Below, piece by piece: positions 32,856 to 43,164 of a stretch of 64,000 nucleotides of DNA. The stretch comes from Lepidostoma basale (lineage: Eukaryota > Arthropoda > Insecta > Trichoptera > Lepidostomatidae): assembly GCA_022606425.2 (NCBI GenBank), contig JAHDVF020001599.1, positions 186,001-250,000 of the forward strand, in the 5' to 3' direction. The notes beneath the pieces were generated by a model that had not been told where the DNA came from, made no database searches, and was given only the letters and a program-made list of their open reading frames with translations. Position numbers and translations under genes: made by a program. Position 1 is the stretch's first letter. Each line of letters opens with the position of its first letter.

Positions 32856-33059
32856 ACATAAAGTAAATAATTACTCAATGCGCAGGAGGACCAAGAGCAA
32901 GTTTGTGAATTTTGTGTATTTACGTAGCAAATTGAAGTTTTAGATATTAGTTTTGTAAAACTTCATTATTAATTTATAATAGTAAACACGATTGCTAAGT
33001 GGTTTAACTTGGATTTAAATAGTTAAACTTGGATTTAATTTATACAATGAAACAATACG
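32856..33059. other. Short tandem duplication, otherwise unassigned
   Basis: 33001-33040 has two copies of a roughly 19-bp unit TTTAACTTGGATTTAA. Confidence 0.45.
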
Positions 33060-33210
33060 ATACTTCCACATTATTCACTATTAAATTATAAAACGCTGTT
33101 TTTATGGTATCACAATTTTTTTGGTAATTTGTTTTTATAATACGTTATTGTTTTTTCCATCCAATCTGTTTCTCTCCCACCAGAGCTTTGTTAGGGTAAC
33201 GAAACAAATA
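33060..33210 (-). repeat. HH6 single arm, decayed
   Basis: Minus strand: CTAACAA, A, GCTCTGGTGGGAG, AGAAACAGATTGG. Stem II partly pairs but C3-A9 has changed. Confidence 0.58.
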
Positions 33211-34017
33211 GTTTTTAATTAATTTACTAGGGATAATAAGTTAATAAAGATTATTAATAGTAAATGGCACAATAAGTTAAAATAGTAGTAAAAAGAAAAT
33301 AAGTTAAAATTAAAATAGAATATCTAAATTATAATAGTGAATTAAAGAAACTCACTGGTTTGAAAGCAATTATTTTGATATACATTCAATTCTACGGATA
33401 TGTTAAGAAATGTGAGGGATATATTTCAAAGAAAAATAAATAATAGTGAATGGAATAACTAAGAAAGAGATGTTGAAGAGAATAATTGGGCTGTTCAAAT
33501 GCCTAATAAAGATCTCAGACAGGCTCCTCTGTGTGCGGAGGAGATAAACACGAAGGGTATAAGAAGGGGAGTGGGGACGGGGGATAGATGGTATAGAAAT
33601 CCTCTCTAGGAAACGATGGCTGATTGAGAAGTGGAAAGGGGATAGTGTTCTTTGGTAAGGATTCTTTGTGATGATTGGAGAGCCACACTTTTATCTTTTC
33701 CATTAAATGTTCAATTATCTACAATCTTTCCAATTAAAAACTGTTTCTCGTGACAAGAAAACAAATAAAAAATACGAACTCATATAAAGGCATGCACTGA
33801 ATTGATTTGAAATGAATATTCAACTTTTTATAAAACGACTTTTCCCGGCGTTATTATTGCCATATAAAAATGGAATCGAAAAAACACAGCTGTTTTCTAT
33901 TCACTTTAATTTAAATGTATTTTAGCAGTGTATTTAATTGATTTGTATATGTGTGTTTTTACCCACTATAATTGATACTCTGGTACTGGAAATTTTAAGG
34001 ATAAGTTGTACTATTTT
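33211..34017. other. Unassigned
   Basis: 33500-33700 is somewhat G-rich and unexplained. The reverse open frame there has no recognisable features. Confidence 0.35.
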
Positions 34018-34312
34018 ATTTATGTTAAACACTGTTATATATCACAATTTATTTTTATTTACTGAGTGTCGCGACAGCTGTTTCGCCAACCGATGTTGGC
34101 ATCATCAGGTGTTACAATACACTTTATTGTAACACCTGATGTTTACACACAAAAGTAAAAAAAATAAACACCTGATGCTTGACACAAAAGTTTATTGTAA
34201 CACCTGATGATGCAAATAAAAAGAAAATGTGATATATAACAGTGTTTTAAATTTTAACAGTAATGTTGAAGTAGCATAGTGTTTCGGCTTAAACAATGGA
34301 CTATTTAATATT
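34018..34312. repeat. HH1 element with intact minus-strand core
   Basis: The left arm is intact. The centre has three repeats of TTGTAACACCTGATG spread over 34125-34215. The right arm has lost stem II and GAAAC. The right terminus GTGTTTCGGCTTAAACAATG and GACTATT matches the family end. Confidence 0.78.
34061..34115 (-). ncRNA. Hammerhead ribozyme candidate, HH1
   Basis: Minus strand over plus 34108-34071: CTGATGA, T, GCCAAC-ATCG-GTTGGC, GAA, ACAGCTGT, C. All canonical core positions are present, with a six-pair stem II, an eight-base palindromic stem III and a predicted GUC cleavage site after the complement of 34073. Stem I next to the core is poor here (first pair only), so cis-cleavage of this monomer is doubtful. 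Confidence 0.58.
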
Positions 34313-34339
34313 TAATTTGTATATAATAAGACTTTCTTT

Positions 34340-34520
34340 GTTTATAGTTTAGTTTTATATTTACACTTGAGGATGGAGGTCACCTTCGAAACATGTCTTG
34401 ATTAATATTTTTATAAAGATATATAATAAATGAAACAGGATCATAAACAGCGTTGTTTTTTCAATTCTAAAGTTTTTACAACGGGAATTTACAGTGTTAT
34501 CGCATTAACTTTCAATAAAT
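34340..34520 (+). repeat. HH3 single arm
   Basis: Core TTGAGGA, T, GGAGGTCACCTTC, GAAACATGTC, then the family 3' body ending GTTATCGCATTAACTTTCAA. Confidence 0.68.
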
Positions 34521-34569
34521 TAAATTTACAATAAATATTTTTAAATTTGTGAATGTTTATAGTAACAGA

Positions 34570-34840
34570 TCATCATTATGTTTTGGACACATAGATCGCA
34601 TGGATGAAAAAGGATGGTTAAAAAGTATGCGTTAACGATATGAATGGGCTACGGAGTCAAGGAAGATCGAGGAAAACATGGCATGACCAAATTGATCAAA
34701 TTTTTAATGTCGGCCATCTAAGTATACTGAAGAATCGACGTGCGTGTATGGTGGAAAAATCTAGGAAGGTGTGTCAGGATAGAGTAGTGTGACGGTCTAT
34801 TCTCTCTGTCTACCCTTCCAGGAAAGAGAGGTGTTGTTGT
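34570..34840 (+). pseudogene. RTE-A 3' end
   Basis: CFGHIDRMDEKG, then YALTI.MG, RGKHGMTKLIKFLMSAI-type frame changes, ending VCQDRVV.RSILSVYPSRK. It lacks the tail and is followed directly by JK. Confidence 0.72.
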
Positions 34841-35180
34841 TTATTATACTGCAGCTTCGAAGAGATGGGCATCTCATAACCCATTTTTCAAGATTATTCA
34901 GGGGATATTTTGAGAACTCAGACGTGCTGGAAGGTGTTTGGTTTTTTGTCCCTGATAGATTGTTTTACCTACCGGCCGCCAGAACCAACCTGCCTCTGGT
35001 GACAACGGTGGGTAGAGCAATTAATCTGCTGAACGCGGTCTCCTCGGCGTCTTTCATATTAGCAAAAGTGCGTTCAGAAGGCAAATACTCTTAATTGTGG
35101 AGAGTATCCTGTCTTCCTAATGTCGAACCATCTCTCATGCGATTCTAGTAGTATACTATACACAATATAATATTTTACCT

Positions 35181-35396
35181 AATTAATACGAATGAAGAAA
35201 CTTTTGTTTTTCTAGAAGTTTTATTATATTATGACATGTTTCGCCCTTCTAATAAATTTTGATAATGCCTTAGAAGGGCGAAACATGTCATAATATAATA
35301 AAACAATATAATAAATTTCTAGAAAAACACAAGTTTTTTCATTCGTATTAATTATTTAATATGGAGTTTTACATCATTGTTCAAAAAACAATAAAT
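35181..35396 (+). mobile_element. HH2 element with 12-bp target duplication
   Basis: A 216-bp foldback that starts AATTAATACGAATG and ends TTCAAAAAACAATAAAT. It is flanked by AATATTTTACCT (35169-35180) and AATATTTTACTT (35397-35408), one mismatch. The arms pair from TCTAGAAGTTTTATTATATT outwards. The right arm carries TTGATAA, T, GCCTT-AGA-AGGGC, GAAACATGTC (35259-35289). The duplication length and an AATAAA-bearing terminus fit a retroposon better than a cut-and-paste element. Confidence 0.82.
35259..35289 (+). ncRNA. Variant hammerhead-like core, HH2
   Basis: TTGATAA in place of CTGANGA, otherwise T, GCCTT/AGGGC, GAA, ACATGT, C. Relative to the canonical core, C3 is U and G8 is A. These two bases pair in the known hammerhead fold, so the double change could preserve the pair. 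TTGATAA is shared by most HH2 arms (11640, 21826, 35259, 39671, 54678), so it is ancestral to the family and not random decay. Confidence 0.45.
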
Positions 35397-35639
35397 AATA
35401 TTTTACTTGATCTCAATAGATGCCTTAAAAATAATTTTTGTCATATCTATTGATGAAATAAACTGATTTGATTTGATTTGATTATATTGTGATATAAAAG
35501 AGTTGCATTTATTACCTATTACAATATAATTATTTAATCAAACTTCTTTTCACAGAGATGTCATGGTTGTGACACAACCTTTTTACAACAGACGCTCAAT
35601 TTTTTGCGTAGAGAAATGTCTAAAAAGTGTAATAAAATA

Positions 35640-35795
35640 TAATAAATAAAGCCTTTCTACATTATTTATCATTACTCTATGTTGTGGATTCACATATGTA
35701 TATTTTTTCGGAAAAAAATGTGTTTTCTGCACTGTTCACGTGTTTCGGAACATAGAAGCCAACTTTCGGTGTAGACATGTATAAAATAAAGAAAC
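35640..35795 (-). repeat. HH5-like arm, decayed
   Basis: Minus strand: CCGAAAG, TTGGCTTCTATGTTCC, GAAACACGTG matches HH5 at 59733. Upstream TACTCTATGTTGTGGATTCA matches the Penelope-like 5' motif. Confidence 0.55.
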
Positions 35796-35833
35796 TCTTT
35801 TTAATAAATATTATTTAAAAATATATATAATTA

Positions 35834-36031
35834 AACGTGGCACGATCAAATAAATCAAATATTGAATGTCGGCCATGTGAGGAGTCAGAGAAATCGACGC
35901 GCGTGCATGACACGATGTATGAATGTTGAGGAAGCGAGAGAAATATGTCAGGAAAGAAAGGTGTGGCAGTCCATTCTTTCTGCCTACCCCTTCGGGGAGA
36001 CGGCGTGATGGTTAGTTAGTTAGTTAGTTAT
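35834..36031 (+). pseudogene. RTE-A 3' end, little decayed
   Basis: Encodes TWHDQINQILNVGHVRSQRN, ACMTRCMNVEEAREICQERK, VWQSILSAYPFGETA, stop, then GGTTAGTTAGTTAGTTAGTT. One of the youngest-looking RTE-A copies. Confidence 0.85.
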
Positions 36032-36539
36032 AATTCATATCAATTATCAAAACAAAAATCAAGTGTGATGAAAATAAAAAATGTATATCTATTTAATCAA
36101 ATGCAAATAATTTATTGTTGCTCCAAGTTTATGTACTTATTCGTGAAATTAAAGTATCATGTAAATAATATTTCAACATAAACATAACTTTATTAATGAA
36201 AATTTTCGTTTTAAACACACATGTATAAACTTAAATATTATATTGCTTACTTTTGTAAGACTCTGTGAAATTTCTCAACTGTTTTGTATACTTGGAAACT
36301 TTTAAACCCCGCATCGTTGTGAAAATTTGACCGCAAAATAGCGAGAGTACTTTCCTTTGTCGTAACTCGAAACATGCTGTTGTAATACAGGTCGTAAGGG
36401 GATCGTGAGTGCATCGTTATGCGGGGGATTTTAATAACAGTTTGCAAGGGAAATATTACTTCAGACGGAGGAACTTGTAATATTCGTATTAAATTCTGTC
36501 TCCGTTGAAATGCTTGAAAATAGTAAAAAGGCTTGGATA
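36032..36539. other. Unassigned; 117-codon minus frame of unknown status
   Basis: A minus-strand frame covers 36247-36600, but its first 20 or so codons come from the HH6 arm. The remainder (MHSRSPYDLYYNSMFRVTTK and following) has no recognised family. It could be a host exon or chance. Confidence 0.25.
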
Positions 36540-36690
36540 AACATAATTGAATAAAAAAAAATTGTGTTTTGTTTTGAGACCACTTTATTTTGTTTAACAT
36601 ATAAACCAGTATCGTTCTCGATGGAGATTTATCAGGGTTATAAAAAACTGACTTTTAAGTCAAAGTAAAGTGTTAATAAAAATGTAAAAA
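36540..36690 (-). repeat. HH6 arm with alternative stem II
   Basis: Minus strand: CTGATAA, A, TCTC-CATC-GAGA, ACGATACTGG. Stem II differs completely in sequence from other HH6 copies but remains paired. GAAAC is changed. Confidence 0.58.
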
Positions 36691-36867
36691 TATATAAAAA
36701 TTGGAGAGTTTTCTCCAGGCGTTGTCTAGTAATGTGTGATAATTGGGTTGATAGCCTTTCACATTACATTATTAAAGATTTTCTGCTTAATGCTTACATC
36801 TTGTCTCAATAGATGGCGCTAGTGTATATTGAACTAAAAATATGTGAAATGTTTCTCAACATGGTAG

Positions 36868-37054
36868 CATATATACAACTTTCAAAAATAATTGTCAGAC
36901 GTGGTGTTCGTAAGAAGGGAGGAATGGGGAATGTTGTATTACATAAAGCGATCGCTTAACTCAACCAATGACAGGTCATAAGTTCTGTAAACGCCTCGAC
37001 CATCATATTCTGTTTCCAAATAATTTAAATCTTCGTCTCTGTTGAGATACAATT
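36868..37054 (+). repeat. Unclassified dispersed repeat, copy 2
   Basis: Matches 11094-11276 (GGAATGGGGAATGTTGTATT, CAACCAATGACAGGTCATAA, TTGAGATACAATTAA). It contains the palindrome AGCGATCGCT at 36947. Confidence 0.65.
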
Positions 37055-37067
37055 AATTCTAAAAGTA

Positions 37068-37195
37068 AAGTTTTTTTATAACCCTGACAACGTTCAGGCA
37101 GGAGTAAAACCGGTTGGTTCGATATAACACAAAAAGTGGTGTAAAAACGAAGTACACAACTGTTTACATACCACAAATTAAGTGCAATGTATAAA
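37068..37195 (+). repeat. HH6 arm
   Basis: ATAACC, CTGACAA, C, GTTCAGGCAGGAG, TAAAACCGGTTGGTTC. Stem I AACC/GGTT and the palindrome are kept. G8 and GAAAC have changed. It is followed by the family body ACCACAAATTAAGTGC. Confidence 0.65.
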
Positions 37196-37202
37196 ATACG
37201 AT

Positions 37203-38598
<1,396 letters not shown>

Positions 38599-38720
38599 AT
38601 TTAGATAATCCATTGTTTTGGCGGAAATACTATGATACTTCAACATCATTAACCATTTAATTTAAAACACTGATTTCACATCACAATTTCATAAAAAAAA
38701 TTATAACAATTTTTTCAACG
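38599..38720 (-). repeat. HH1 outer arm
   Basis: ATCCATTGTTTTGGCGGAAA and TTTAAAACACTGATTTCACA match the HH1 terminus; the core is missing. Confidence 0.62.
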
Positions 38721-38735
38721 AAATATTTTAAGTGT

Positions 38736-39100
38736 TCCTTCTATGTTCGCCATACATAGTGTTGCAGATGTTTTATATGTCTTTTTCTATTTTTATATAC
38801 TTTGTATATACAACACTATTAAAATTACATATCAGACATGTTTCGGACAACCAGTCCTTCTTCAGTGATACATATTATAAAGATACATATTTAAAATATT
38901 ATAATTTTTTTTACAAATATGATAAATTTCATAGATGTTATAAAGATATATTTTGGAACAATGTATCTTATTACAACATTAAATATGTATCTTTATAATA
39001 TGTATCAATGAAGAAGGACTGGTTGTCCGAAACATGTCTGATATGTAATTTTAACAGTGTTGTATACTCGTATACAAAGTATATAAAAAAAGAAAAAGAA
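38736..39100. mobile_element. HH4 foldback with 15-bp flanking repeat
   Basis: 365 bp. The outer inverted repeat TACTTTGTATATACAACACT/GTGTTGTATAC...GTATACAAAGTA encloses two hammerhead-like arms around a roughly 140-bp centre. It is flanked on both sides by AAATATTTTAAGTGT (38721-38735 and 39101-39115), identical over 15 bp. The left end TCCTTCTATGTTCGCC resembles the start of the Penelope-like fragment at 59110, and that resemblance may reach slightly into the flank, so the exact left boundary is uncertain. Confidence 0.78.
38830..38870 (-). ncRNA. Hammerhead ribozyme candidate, HH4 left arm (most complete)
   Basis: Minus strand: TATCA, CTGAAGA, A, GGAC-TGGTT-GTCC, GAA, ACATGT, C (cleavage), TGATA. 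Every core position is canonical (N7 = A). Stem I has five perfect pairs (TATCA/TGATA) and can be extended with wobble pairs, stem II has four pairs and stem III is palindromic. The only deviation is the extra A after A9. The inverted right-arm copy (39007-39038) differs in the core only at C3 (now A). Confidence 0.72.
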
Positions 39101-39119
39101 AAATATTTTAAGTGTGTTT

Positions 39120-39563
39120 GAAATACGTGAACTCGCGTGATAAAGAAAATGACAAATAATAGCTAAACAATTTGTATACAGTAATAGGGTTCAAATAACC
39201 TGATTTGTATAAAAATTAAGAAAACAATGAGAAAGAACCACATTGAAAGGCGAAATTGGTACCAAGAACCAGCATAGATGTTAATTGATTTTGCTGTAAA
39301 CCAACACCTAGTATTAAAACATAAAAAATAGCGTTTTTGTTTAAGTCATTAACATTAAATATTGGCTAAGTTGTGGTTTATTATTATAGCTTATGATGTT
39401 AATGCATATTACAACTAAATATACATAAAAACATAAGAAAGTTAGCCAAAAAACAATGAAAAGTATTCATTTTGGGAAAGATGTTCTATTCCATACAATA
39501 GCGTATAATTACTTACGTAGGTACTTTACAAATTTTAAACTTATAGTAATATTATAATGAAAC
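39120..39563. other. Dispersed repeat copy at 39225-39330, otherwise unassigned
   Basis: See 30128-30250 for the paired repeat. The rest shows no feature. Confidence 0.4.
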
Positions 39564-39576
39564 ACTTTGTATTTAA

Positions 39577-39815
39577 TTTTTAATATGAATGAAAAAATAA
39601 GTTTTCAAGTAGTTTTATTCTAATATTTATGTAAGACATATTTCGCCCTTCTAAGCCATTATCAAATGTGATTATGAAATATTTGATAATGCTTTAGAAG
39701 AGAAAAACATGCCATACATAAATATTATAATAAAACTCCTTGAAAACTATTGTTTTTTCATACATACCAATAATTTAATATAGAGTTTCACATAATTGTT
39801 CAAGAAACAATAAAT
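39577..39815. mobile_element. HH2 foldback with 13-bp target duplication
   Basis: 239 bp, from TTTTTAATATGAATG to GTTCAAGAAACAATAAAT. It is flanked by ACTTTGTATTTAA (39564-39576) and ACTCTGTATTTAA (39816-39828), one mismatch. The right arm has TTGATAA, T, GCTTTAGAAGA, GAAAAACATGCC; the left arm has TTGATAATGGC with GAAATATGTC. Confidence 0.8.
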
Positions 39816-39829
39816 ACTCTGTATTTAAC

Positions 39830-40214
39830 TACATAGACTGATTTTACAAGTGTTTTATTATTTTATATCTATAAGTTCAAAATGTCTAACCACAAAGCGT
39901 GTGCTTCATATGAAATTTTAATAATATTGTTTCAGGTCGATAGATATATAAAAATACACAAAATATGTTAATATTTATTTGTAAACTCGAAAGATGCAGT
40001 GTGACCGCGGAATGCACAGCCCTACCCGCACGTGAAGGCATGATTACCAACACCCAAATCGATTTCGACACCATTCGATAAAATTTCGCAATCGATTCGA
40101 TAACATTTTCCGGAACGATTCGATGAAATATCGAGACGATAAAAATAACCGTTCGACTTGACGACTCACTTTTCTACTAAAATCTAATAGACTACTTCGG
40201 AAAAAGTGTCTAAG
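39830..40214. other. Cluster of ATTCGAT motifs, unassigned
   Basis: 39890-39950 has the HH6-body phrase (CACAAAGCGTGTGCTTCAT). 40065-40140 holds repeated ATTCGAT/AATCGAT motifs resembling DRE-type (TATCGATA) promoter elements of insects. Confidence 0.35.
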
Positions 40215-40358
40215 ATGGCTGCTACGAATGAATGGCTACGTACCGGACAGTGCTACGATCTCAAATCATATTTTTATCAAAAAAGAATCAAACGTTACGG
40301 AATTTGGAAATTGATAACACTGTTTTCGTGTCTTTTTTATAAAGAAAACGACACTTAA
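40215..40358 (+). CDS. Small ORF, possible host first exon
   Basis: 47 codons from AAGATGGCTGCT (a good eukaryotic start context) to TAA: MAATNEWLRTGQCYDLKSYF, then YQKRIKRYGIWKL. It lies about 75 bp after the ATTCGAT cluster and outside recognised repeats. No homology recognised. It may be a first exon reading into an intron or a chance frame. Confidence 0.2.
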   Translation: MAATNEWLRTGQCYDLKSYFYQKRIKRYGIWKLITLFSCLFYKENDT

Positions 40359-40424
40359 GGCCCTATCAAATCCACTTTGATGATTTAAAGTTTTTAGAAT
40401 TTAATTTAATTATACATTTATTTA

Positions 40425-40675
40425 ACTTATTGAACGCTTAGGCATTAACACTGTGAAATTCCATTGTATTATAATTAGGAAATTGAAAAACTTTGTTTAA
40501 TCCACTATTTAATAAAAAATCATGTTTCGGAGGATACCTCTATCTTCAGGTATAAAAATATAATATAAATTATATTTTTACACCTGAAGATGGAGGTATC
40601 CTCCGAAACATGTCATGTTTTCAAATATTTTTTATTTAATAGTGGTTAAATAAAGTTTTTCAATTTTTTAAGTAT
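40425..40675. repeat. HH3 foldback, well preserved
   Basis: GCATTAACACTGTG...TTAATAAAAAATCATGTTTC at left and its inverse at right, with about 20 bp between the arms. Left minus core: CTGAAGA, T, AGAGG/CCTCC, GAAACATGA. The right core is intact and listed separately. Confidence 0.82.
40572..40628 (+). ncRNA. Hammerhead ribozyme candidate, HH3 right arm
   Basis: CTGAAGA (40584-40590), T, GGAGG-TAT-CCTCC (40592-40604), GAA, ACATGT, C at 40614 (cleavage). Stem I: ACA/TGT next to the core (after a C-A mismatch) and ATATTT (40572-40577) with AAATAT (40623-40628) beyond an internal loop. Stem I internal loops are usual in natural hammerheads. Core canonical apart from the extra T after A9. Confidence 0.68.
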
Positions 40676-40729
40676 ATTATAATATATTTATTTGTTACTT
40701 AATTTGTATTATTTTAGATAAATGTTTAT

Positions 40730-40845
40730 TTAATATCTTACCTTCTTTGACCTGACGAAGCTCGTTACAGAGTAAAACCGGTTGGCGCTCCTGACTCAAA
40801 AGAAAGTGGTTTTATACAACGTTTTAAAAGTGTTTTATTCTTATT
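40730..40845 (+). repeat. HH6 arm
   Basis: CTGACGA, A, GCTC-GTTACA-GAGT, AAAACCGGTTGG: CTGACGA and stem II are kept, while G12 is displaced. It ends near TTTTATTCTTATTTTAGG. Confidence 0.65.
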
Positions 40846-40849
40846 TTAG

Positions 40850-41514
40850 GTTTGATTTGATTTGATTTTGATTTCATATAATTTCATTCGACACTCTTTC
40901 GTACACATAGTTTATACACATTCGTCTAAGAGATCTCATTTATTCTTAATTTTTTCTACTTTCATCCTTCTTTTACCCATATTGAGATCTTCAAATATGT
41001 TTAATTCGGTTTTTAATAAATTTACATGTATATAGTGGATTAACATTCTTTACCTCGGGGTCACAAATGTGTAATACGAGAAATACGACTTTACGATTCA
41101 TAAAGCAGTTTTTTACATTAGTCATCTCCCCGGATGAAAGATGAGATAAGATGAATAAACATCGCATATTTCAGATGAAAAAAAATCCCCAAAACTTCCA
41201 ATACGCTGGGATTCCGCACAAAACATAACATTTATTTTCCATTTGTTTTCGGAACGATTTCCAAGTTGACAAAAACTGCGCGAGATGTGGAAGTTATCGC
41301 TGTGTTTTAATAATACCACCGCAAACAAAAAACATGTATAATATATTATTTATTTCTTTTCAATAATAATGAAAATAACAGATAAATCAGAAATCCAAAG
41401 CCATGAATTTGTTCTCGAGAAATGTCGAGTGTTGGGGGAGAAATAAGGGAAGAGGAATAATATTCAGGAGGGGATTTGAAATATATGATTCCATAAGCGA
41501 ATTATAAATAGATA
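40850..41514. other. Mostly unassigned; short RTE-A piece near 40885-40975
   Basis: ATTCGACACTCTTTCGTACA...TCGTCTAAGAGATCTCATTT on the minus strand matches RTE-A (LRRMCG region). Nothing else recognised. Confidence 0.4.
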
Positions 41515-41912
41515 TTTTTGCCATTTTATAATTCCTTAGACAGGCGAAACATGTCTTCTTCTTCTTCTTTTTTAGCCTATTCCCGACCACTCCTGGACAA
41601 AGGCCTTCTCCATTTGCTTCCACGTCACTCTGTCTTGAACAGAATGCATCCAGGTTATTCAGACATGTCCGTTCAGGTCATGTTTCCACCGAAGCTCGTA
41701 GTTGCGGTCGCTATTTGTAATCCACGGTCTCCAAGTCAGCAGTTTTCTAGAAGTTTTATTGTACGTTAGGCGAATGACATGTTTAACCTGTCTACGCCTT
41801 TGATAGGCGAACGTGTCATTCTCATAAAATGTAATAAAAAAATTTAAAACGGATGTTTTCATTGTATTAATTATTTAAAATAGATTTTTTCATCATTATT
41901 CAAGAAACAATA
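41515..41912. repeat. HH2 pieces around an RTE-D insertion
   Basis: HH2 core phrase CCTTAGACAGGCGAAACATGTC at 41531-41552, then an RTE-D 3' end, then an HH2 foldback (41737-41912) with TCTAGAAGTTTTATTGTA, ACATGTTTAACC and the terminus TTCAAGAAACAATAAAT. Confidence 0.68.
41553..41736 (-). pseudogene. RTE-D 3' end in HH2
   Basis: Minus strand: TWRPWITNSDRNYELRWKHD, LNGHV, ITWMHSVQDRVTWKQMEKAF, VQEWSGIG, stop and an (AAG)n tail at 41552-41567. Confidence 0.75.
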
Positions 41913-41914
41913 AA

Positions 41915-42689
41915 TAAACATCTGTAACATTTTCTTAACAGATGGCTAATCTTTTTTTAAATTGATTTGATGACGTCTTCTAATGAATACGCTTTTATAA
42001 GCTTTGATCGTTTAAGATCTGTCAAAATAATGTTTTCTGTATGTGATTTCGCTATATTTGCTGTTGATCATTCTATTAAAAATCCTTTTAAATTCTTCAG
42101 TGTAAAATGAATATTTATGCCTTCAAATAGAGCGATCACATTACTCCATCACATTGCATTGGAATTTAATAAAAATAATCAAAACACACTTTTGGGATTT
42201 CGTAGATTCATAAGCGCTCTTCCAATTGTATACCTAGTTAAATATGTGCAAATGTGTGTTATATATGTGCAAAATTAAATGCTTTTTTATTAAGTTTCAG
42301 GATGCAATAGAACCACGAATATCATCTCAAATAGTCATATTATTATGTTTTATGTAATATTGTATTAATTATTGTATATAATATATTGCTTAAAACATCT
42401 TTTACATTTACCAAAACGTATACATTGAGAAGTAGAAAAATTAAAAAAAATCTTATAAATATTTTGTTAACATATTTGAAGGGAAAAGAAAATGCCTCTA
42501 TAATTAAAATTTAAAATTATATAGAAATGTGGTAGTATTTAATTTGGTGCCTTATCTTTCATACGAGAACATTAAAAAATTAATTTAATATATTTTTAAA
42601 ATAAACTACTTTTATTAAATTAATATTAAAGATTCCTATTGATAAAAATAATATAAACACGTTTTCACTATATTTATATTTTTCTTTTT
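41915..42689. other. Unassigned AT-rich stretch
   Basis: No feature recognised. Confidence 0.35.
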
Positions 42690-43030
42690 ATATACTTTGT
42701 ATATACAACACTTACATTAAAACAAACAAAAAAATACATAGACATGTTTTGGGCAACCAGTCCTTCTTCAGTGATACATATAATAAAGATACATATTTAA
42801 AATATTATAAAATTGTTTACATGATCTGACAGATGTTATAAAGATTTATAAATATTAAAGTTATAAATCTATATAACATCTGTCAGATCATGTTAACAAT
42901 TTTATAATATTTTAAATATGTATCTTTATAATATGTATCACTGAAGGACTGGTTGTCCGAAACATGTCTATGTATTTTTTTTTTTTTAATGTAAGTGTTG
43001 TATATACAAAGTTTATAAAAAAGAAAAAAA
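42690..43030. repeat. HH4 foldback, second copy
   Basis: Same outer repeats as 38736-39100 (CTTTGTATATACAACACT and inverse). The left minus core is CTGAAGA, A, GGACTGGTTGCCC, AAAACATGTC (G12 lost). The right core has a 3-nt deletion in CTGAAGA but intact GGAC/GTCC, GAAACATGTC. The centre contains a perfect palindrome-rich stretch (ACATCTGTCAGATCATG and inverse). Confidence 0.78.
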
Positions 43031-43164
43031 GAGATAAAGCATCATAACGACACAAAGTATGACGATTATAAAATACATTTTTACTAGTTTTAACTCTATT
43101 TTTTTAAACCAATTAGTTTCATGTTGTACGCTATTTTATTTATTCACATATTATGTTGTTATCT

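Larger units (their letters stand above)
34848..35482 (+). pseudogene. JK 3' end split by an HH2 insertion
   Basis: Codes RDGHLITHFSRLFRGYFENS, VLEGVWFFVPDRLFYLPAAR, TNLPLVTTVGRAINLLNAVS with a deletion of the QQRQHR part. The 3' UTR is broken at 35180 by HH2 (35181-35396) and resumes to AATAAACTGATTTGATTTGATTTG at 35482. Confidence 0.83.

Noticed and set aside
36247..36600. 117-codon minus frame as a host gene.
   Set aside because: Its start lies in an HH6 arm and no domain is recognised. I kept it only as an uncertain note.
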